DNA from: an uncultured Bacilli bacterium
GTDB taxonomy: Bacteria; Bacillota_I; Bacilli_A; RF39; UBA660
Reading direction: 5' to 3'
Assembly (NCBI GenBank): GCA_910585915.1
Contig: CAJUGF010000010.1
Span: 1-38,244, forward strand
Length of the DNA: 38,244 nucleotides
The number at the start of each line of letters is the position of its first letter. Position 1 is the first letter of the stretch. The notes under the pieces are model-generated. The model did no database searches and was not told the DNA's origin. It saw nothing but the letters and a program-made list of their open reading frames with translations. This document shows positions 36,765-38,244 of this stretch, piece after piece. A program made the translations under genes and the position numbers.

Positions 36765-38244
36765 AGATCTTGAGGAGAATTTCCTGATAGCGTTCCCGAA
36801 ACGTAATTATACCAAGCATTGTTATATTCTCTTTGTATACCTCCACCACAATTATTAGTATTGCATTTATTTGAAGTAATACGTCCACCTTGTAAGTAGA
36901 AACCACTTCCTCCATTTATATCAATACCACCTCCACCATTTCCAGCTGTGTTATTCGCAATATCCCCGCTATTAAACCAAAGGGTGGATAGATTTCGAAC
37001 AGCAATTCCTCCGCCCCATTGTACTGCAGCATTATTCCTAATATTAGCATTAAAGAGTTGAAGATTGGTTAATTCCATAAAAATTGCTCCACCTGATGTT
37101 CCTGCATTATTATTTTGTATTTCTCCACCATTTATTTGAATTGGAAATCTTTTATTGGTATTTCCTTTTGCATTAATTCCTCCACCAATTCCTGTTGATG
37201 TATTGTTATTAATATGTCCACCATTTATTGTTAACGACCCAGTTGTATCTCCACCATTCCAAATACCTCCACCATCATAAGTGCTATTTCCTGTAATTTC
37301 TCCATTATCTATTGTTATGGAACATTGCCATCCATATATTCCTCCGCCTTGTCCATAATCTGTTGTGTAATTATTGTCTCTGATTTTTCCATTTGTCATT
37401 TTTATAGCTACTCCATTGTTGCATGTTACTCCACTTCCTAATTTAGCACTGTTATATGCTATTTCGCCTCCATTAATTTCTATTGTTCCTGTAGTATTTA
37501 CAAACAATCCGCCACCTTGATTGGCTATATTATTTGAAATAGTACCACCTTTTATTATTGCTTTCGCTGCCGATGTGCCTCCAACACTAACACCTCCACC
37601 GTTTCCAAAATTTCCAACGAATCTATTACGTCGAATTTCTCCAGAATTCATAATAAATGTACTTCCCCAAACAAATATGCCAGCTCCACTACTATTATCA
37701 TCTACTGTAATAGAATTATTAACAATAGAACCTGAATTTAAATTTATTGTAGAACCACCAGTAGCATATATTCCTGCACCTTGGTTTGCTGTTTTATTTT
37801 CTCTAATAGATGCACCATTAATATCTAATATAGAGCCACTTTCTACCTGAATTCCTCCACCTTGCCATTTTGAAGTATTAATGGCGTTTTGTACAGAAAC
37901 TTCATTACCCAAATATAATCTCGAAGACTCTGAGACTTTTAAAAAAGGAGCTGATGATGAAACTCGATTCCCATCTAATACTATATTAGTAAAATTTGCA
38001 ATATTGGAGTTATTTATCGTTATTAACGGATTATTGGTCAATGTTACCTCTCTTCTAATATATTTTGGCGCATCGTCACTAATCAGATTAATACCCTTAT
38101 TAGAAATATTAAAATTAATAGGATTGCTTACATTAATATCACTAAGAAGAATAATATTTCCATTATCTTCTACATTATTATATGCTTTTTGTAATGTAGC
38201 AAGAGGATACTCTCTTGTTCCATAATTACCATCATTCCCTGTAC
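36758..38244 (-). CDS. Large beta-helix repeat surface protein, 5'-truncated
   Basis: The frame is open to the right window edge, so the true start is outside; the TTG at 38041 is internal. The visible part begins with GNDGNYGTREYPLATLQKAY, the segment that usually opens DUF1565/parallel beta-helix domains of secreted proteins. More than ten degenerate repeats of about 20-30 residues follow, with GGGI, NGGEI and N-N-x-A/S patterns that fold as a right-handed beta-helix. Asn and Gly dominate. The visible C-terminus (SGNSPQDLK) has no LPXTG or membrane anchor. Adhesion or glycan binding at the cell surface is the usual suggestion for such proteins, but is inference here. It is transcribed toward sigG and closed by a strong terminator. 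Confidence 0.85.
   Translation of the reverse strand, partial: TGNDGNYGTREYPLATLQKAYNNVEDNGNIILLSDINVSNPINFNISNKGINLISDDAPKYIRREVTLTNNPLITINNSNIANFTNIVLDGNRVSSSAPFLKVSESSRLYLGNEVSVQNAINTSKWQGGGIQVESGSILDINGASIRENKTANQGAGIYATGGSTINLNSGSIVNNSITVDDNSSGAGIFVWGSTFIMNSGEIRRNRFVGNFGNGGGVSVGGTSAAKAIIKGGTISNNIANQGGGLFVNTTGTIEINGGEIAYNSAKLGSGVTCNNGVAIKMTNGKIRDNNYTTDYGQGGGIYGWQCSITIDNGEITGNSTYDGGGIWNGGDTTGSLTINGGHINNNTSTGIGGGINAKGNTNKRFPIQINGGEIQNNNAGTSGGAIFMELTNLQLFNANIRNNAAVQWGGGIAVRNLSTLWFNSGDIANNTAGNGGGGIDINGGSGFYLQGGRITSNKCNTNNCGGGIQREYNNAWYNYVSGTLSGNSPQDLK

Noticed and set aside
36758..38225. Open frames on the plus strand opposite the beta-helix gene (37521-37850, 37881-38225)
   Set aside because: They are the antisense of a repetitive Asn/Gly-rich coding region, lack ribosome sites, and read as Pro/Leu-rich low-complexity peptides.
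1..38244. CRISPR array, prophage or insertion sequence
   Set aside because: No regularly spaced repeats, no cas, integrase, transposase or phage structural genes were seen on either strand. The dispersed repeats near 16.5 and 18.6 kb have only two clear copies.

Overview
The window is A+T-rich DNA from a low-GC Firmicute. Gene content and order point to a Bacilli-class organism near the Erysipelotrichia/RF39/Mollicutes-related gut lineages. The evidence is three T-box leaders on aminoacyl-tRNA synthetase genes, an HrcA/CIRCE-type heat-shock promoter, Firmicute-type LexA boxes, and several Bacillus subtilis-like gene neighbourhoods: dnaB-dnaI...thrS, lexA/yneA-like...tkt-sirA-yneF, cdsA-rseP, and sigG-ylmC...lspA-rluD. 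TGA is a stop codon here (lspA and the gene ending at 6471 both end in TGA), so this is the standard bacterial code. SigG, a YlmC/YmxH protein and a SirA-like protein suggest a sporulation-descended lineage. The species assignment is inference.

Layout. 1-2450: start of a probable ileS with its T-box, then thrS with its own T-box. 2450-9300: a metallophosphoesterase, an unknown gene convergent with a CIRCE-controlled N-domain-less ClpB, two unknown genes, and the helicase-loading genes dnaI and dnaB. 9380-12810: two paralogous membrane-anchored CPWC thioredoxins around a FAD-Rieske oxidoreductase and an elongator tRNA-Met. 12840-14300: an unknown gene and a VanY-type D,D-carboxypeptidase. 14300-19580: a probable accessory island ending at tRNA-Arg(CCG), holding a LysR regulator divergent from a cysteine-rich unknown protein, an oligoendopeptidase F and a leaderless GH16 glucanase, separated by related non-coding repeats. 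19800-21750: two paralogous unknown proteins. 21800-27450: rseP, cdsA, a C-Ala-less alaS in a T-box(Ala) operon with a P-loop kinase, and an AI-2E-type permease. 27490-33800: a proline/glutamate-rich bitopic membrane protein, yneF, sirA-like, a transketolase homologue lacking its catalytic residues, an SOS locus (49-aa membrane protein divergent from lexA) and a rhomboid protease. 33860-38244: a small membrane protein, rluD-like, lspA, ylmC-like, sigG and a large beta-helix surface protein cut by the window edge.

The most unusual item is the transketolase-like protein at 29343-31322. It is full length and sits at the ancestral tkt position, but nearly every cofactor-binding and catalytic residue is substituted, including the catalytic glutamate. 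Other points of interest are the miniature SOS membrane protein, the shortened AlaRS, ThrRS and ClpB, the duplicated tRNA-Arg 3' flank around the GH16 gene, the unknown paralogue pair, and several terminators that overlap stop codons or promoters.
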